This document shows positions 60,699 through 64,000 of a DNA stretch of 64,000 bases, in pieces. A program made the position numbers and the translations under genes. The stretch spans positions 65,592,501 to 65,656,500 of the forward strand of contig CM070901.1 in NCBI GenBank assembly GCA_036417435.1, in the 5' to 3' direction. The first letter of the stretch is position 1. Each line of letters starts with the position of its first letter. This stretch comes from Inia geoffrensis (taxonomy: Eukaryota; Chordata; Mammalia; Artiodactyla; Iniidae). Under the pieces are notes generated by a model, which was not told the DNA's origin, did no database searches, and saw nothing but the letters and a program-made list of their open reading frames with translations.

Positions 60699-63300
60699 CT
60701 AGTGTTTTTTATATAATTAAATATTCTGCAACTCTACTAATTTTAAATGATTTATATTGTATTTCAATAAACTGTCATGGGTTTTCTATATATACAACCA
60801 TGTCATAACATCTACAAGTGAAGGCATTTTTAACTCATCCTTTCTAATTTTTGTGATTCTGCTTTTGTACTTTTATCAGAATATGTGATATAAATGCTCC
60901 AGTTCTGTAGTAATTGATAATGAACTGGCCATCTTTTTTGGTGCCAGACCTCAGAAAGATTTCAGTGTTTCCCATTTTAGATGTAATCTTTTGGATGGAG
61001 TATATATCTTTTATCATGTTAAGAAAAATATTCCTTGATTACTTTTATTATGTGTTTTTATTGAGAAAGTGAATTAAATTTTGTAAATGCGTTTCCAGCA
61101 TATATAAATATGAACATATGACTTTTCTCCATTGAGCTAATAATAGGGTGAAATATATTAGTGGACTTTGTAATATTAATCTACCTTGCATTTCTGGTAT
61201 AAATTCTATTTTGTCCCCATATATTATTTTCTTAATGTACTGTTGGCTGCTGTGTTCATATTTATTTTGGACTATTGCATCAGTATTTATAAGTGAGAGT
61301 TGTCTATAGATTTGAGGAGAACAATTTTTAAATCAAGTTTTGTTTATAATGTTACATTCTTTTTGTCAGAAGGATTTGGATAATTTCCTTCTTTTTTCAT
61401 GATTTTGTAAAAATAGTACTGGACTTTGAAATTTCCATAGAATTCCCCTGTAAAATCATCTTGACCTGCTGTTTTGTGAGTTGTGGGGAGTAGAAAGTAA
61501 CTCTGGTAACTTTCTCCATTTCTTCAATAAAAATTGGTCTTTTTCTTTTTCTATTTTTTTTTTTTTTTTTTACTGGAGTCAGTTTTGGTAAAGTATGTTT
61601 TTCTAGAGAATTATCCACTTTTGCGTTATTTAAATCTCCTCTCTTTCAATGGTTTTCTTTGTCGTTTTTTATCTTGTGTATTTGTGTTTTCTCCCACCCT
61701 CGTCCTATAAACAATCTTTTTATTTATTAGATTAGGAATGATAGTTTATTTTAGTTTTTGTTACCAGATATTGACTTATTGATAAAGCTATTTTTCTCTT
61801 TTCTACTTCATTATATTTTGCTTTTATTCTTATTACCTCTATTTTGCTCTCCTTAACTGAATTATTCTGTTTTCCAAATTTTGGGATTAGATATTTAATT
61901 CATATTTTCATTGTTCATTTTTATTAATATGTATACTTAAGACTATAAAATTTCCTCTAATCACAGCTTTAACTGTATAAGATATATAGATTCCAATACA
62001 TAATGTTTTTAACCATTATTATTATTTTTTTTTTTTTTTTTTTTTGCGGTACATGGGCCTCTCACTGTTGTGGCCTCTCCCGTTGCGGAGCACAGGCTCC
62101 AGACACACAGGCTCAGCGGCCATGGCTCACGGGCCCAGCCGCTCCACGGTATGTGGGATCTTCCCGGACCGGGGCAAAAACCCGTGTCCCCTGCATCAGC
62201 AGGCAGACTCTCAACCACTGTGCCACCAGGGAAGCCCATTAACCATTATTTTTTATAAAGTCTGAGATAAAGGTTTGTATTTCCTCTTTTGAACTGAGAT
62301 TTTTGCATAATAATGAGAGAATATTTTATATACTATTCTGTGTAATTTATTGAATTTTTTGTGACCCAATATGTGGAGAATTGGTGAATTTTCATAAATA
62401 TCTAATATGCATTAGGAAATAAGATCTTTTCTCTATTATCAGGGTGCAAATATGTCCATCTTATTTATTATGTTGCTTGTGTCCTCTTTATCCTTACTTG
62501 TTTTTATTCATTTTACTTTTCTCAGTCTGAGTATGGTGTGCCAAAGTCTCCTAATGTTTGTTTGTTTCTGTCTCCTTGCATTTCCTGAAGTTTCTGCTTT
62601 AGGAAGGTGGCTGATATGCAGAAAGTTTCTGTCTTATCTTTTCTGTGAATTATGGCCATTACCTGTATAGGTTTTCTTCTCTGTCTTATCTCTTTTAGCT
62701 CTGAATTCTACCTTATCAGATACACAATCACAGTCCTGCTTTCATTTTCCTTTCATTTGCCTTTGTTCATTTCTATTTTTTAGCTTTCTCCACCTCCTTG
62801 TTTTAGTTGTGTCTCCAGTGTACTGCAGAGAGGTTGGTTTTGCTTTGTGAGCCAATTTGAAAATATTTTCTTTTAACACTTGAGTTAAGCTTATTTGCAT
62901 TTATTGATTATAACATGTTTCATTTCAGCTCAATTATTTTACTGTATCATCATATAGTTTCATTACAAAGTTACTTGAACTGTGTGATCTCTTTTTCTTC
63001 TCTTTTTTCTTAACATTGTATTTTATATTGTGTTTCTTTTATTATTTAAGACGGCTTGGATTCATGACCAAGTTGTTACCTCATACTGATGCCTTTATAT
63101 AATGTCCAGAGTCTCTTTTTTCTTTACCTATTTTTGACTACTCTGCTTGTCAGCTTTAAATGATATTCTCTGATTCTGCTCTGCCTCATTCTTCTCTCTT
63201 CTCTGCTTTCCCCACTTATTTTCTCAATTAGTTGAAAATTAAAGTTTGTAAAGTTCTTTGTCTTTATGTTATGTTGCAAGACAAGATAAGGATGATTTTA
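60699..63300 (-). mobile_element. Old L1, RT to ORF1 region, with a CHR SINE inside
   Basis: Antisense old L1. RT-like sequence (GAACATATGACTTTTCTCCA to about 61,440) is followed by pre-RT and endonuclease-like sequence to about 62,760. Beyond that, ORF1-like or spacer sequence appears near 62,800-62,900 (GCAGAGAGGTTGGTTTTGC). It is interrupted at 62,009-62,250 by a SINE. No long frame is left. Confidence 0.65.
62009..62250 (-). mobile_element. CHR-type SINE with target-site duplication
   Basis: The complement of the full-length SINE: a T-run of about 20, GGCCTCTCACTGTTGTGGCC, CCCGTTGCGGAGCACAGGCT, GATCTTCCCGGACCGGGGCA, ending GTGCCACCAGGGAAGCCC. It has a perfect 12-bp duplication, TTAACCATTATT, at 62,009-62,020 and 62,239-62,250. 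It is one of the youngest insertions by appearance. Confidence 0.96.
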
Positions 63301-64000
63301 TTTGCTCCCCTTGTTCATCTGGACTTTTTGTTTGTTTTTTTGAGGCTGTGTGGAGAGATTCTAATTTAGGCTGCTGCCATTATCCTATGGACCTGGAAGC
63401 TTCTCGTAGATTTTTATGGAATTAAATGAGCTAATCTATGTGAAAGTAAAGATTGCTGATTACCCTTTGGTGCAAAGATTTTAGCAATTTTTTCTTGCAT
63501 TTAGAGATAACACACTTTTTCTAACTACTGTCTATTAACCCTTTTATGGGAAGTATTTTGCCACCTACCACTTCCTAACATGCTCTCTGTTTTGCTGTGT
63601 GGAAACCTTCTGATTTGATAGGTAGAAAAGTGCAAGAGGTTGAGGGCAGGGTGACGTCTCATTGGGCTTGCCTGGAGAGAGTAAGAAGAAATGAACAAGC
63701 TGGAAGAGAAAAAACTCCAAAGAGGAAGATAAGTTGATAAAAAAGAAAATAGGGAGGAAGTAAATTGTCAGTTCTCTTGCATTCTAATTAGATTTGCTGT
63801 AGCCTGTAGACAAGGCTGAAAAATCCATTGGTTTTCAATGCACCAACTAGCCTAGGTTAAAAATAAGAACACCAGAAATCCTTTTGAGCAACAGCTATAT
63901 TTAGTTAACTTATTATTTCAAGAAGGCATCACACTCAAACTCCAAAGAATAACAATATTATGGCCAATGACCTCAGTGAAGGTTTAAAATATATGAGAAA
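63300..64000. other. No recognised gene or repeat
   Basis: Mixed sequence to the window end. Nothing recognised. Confidence 0.4.

Noticed and set aside
1..64000. CRISPR arrays, bacterial operons, phage or other prokaryotic systems
   Set aside because: The SINE, LINE, LTR and processed-pseudogene content shows this is a mammalian chromosome. Short tandem repeats here are microsatellites and have no spacer structure.

Overview
This is nuclear DNA from a mammal, almost certainly a cetacean (whale, dolphin or porpoise). The evidence is several copies of the tRNA-derived CHR-type SINE of whales, hippos and ruminants, in the form typical of whales (start GGCTTCCCTGGTGG, with a GTCCGCCTGCCGATGCAGG core). 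They lie among cetartiodactyl L1 elements, ancient MIR and L2 elements, and MaLR (MLT1-type) LTRs. The window is AT-rich, and I find no complete protein-coding gene, no functional RNA gene and no CRISPR array. It reads as intergenic or deep intronic DNA, mostly made of dead retrotransposons.

Layout. At 1-2.6 kb there is an hAT-type remnant and a CHR SINE. A 5'-complete but dead L1 (plus strand) fills 2.59-9.52 kb, with a second L1 tail inserted into its endonuclease region. At 9.5-16.2 kb there are CHR SINEs and two consecutive old L1/HAL1-like copies, then an MLT1-type LTR. At 16.2-23.3 kb there is L2, a MER5-like element, an ERV LTR (minus) and an MLT1-type LTR (plus). At 23.3-25.4 kb there is an L1 tail, a candidate coding exon, a possible 18-nt micro-exon and two MIRs. 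Old L1 split by a younger L1 occupies 28.3-33.5 kb. A near-full-length L1 on the minus strand occupies 34.4-40.3 kb. A polypyrimidine tract of about 590 bp lies at 43.3-43.9 kb. LTRs, L2 and MIR fragments and SINEs fill 44-53 kb. A processed pseudogene of TMED2 (p24 cargo receptor), with a perfect target-site duplication, lies at 53.7-54.4 kb. An ERV LTR split by an L1 tail lies at 57.4-58.6 kb. Antisense old L1 with a CHR SINE fills most of 58.7-63.3 kb.

How the parts relate. L1 is the engine of the region: its machinery explains the SINE copies, the TMED2 retrocopy and the nested L1 tails, many of which still carry perfect duplications of 10-16 bp. The only possible host coding sequence is a 205-bp open segment with good splice sites at 23,961-24,165, followed 657 bp later by a possible micro-exon in compatible phase. 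If real, they belong to a plus-strand gene whose other exons I do not see here. I found no convincing new biological system. The best leads are that exon pair, a near-perfect hairpin at 49.3 kb, a 24-bp perfect palindrome at 32.3 kb, and the inverted pair of large L1 elements.
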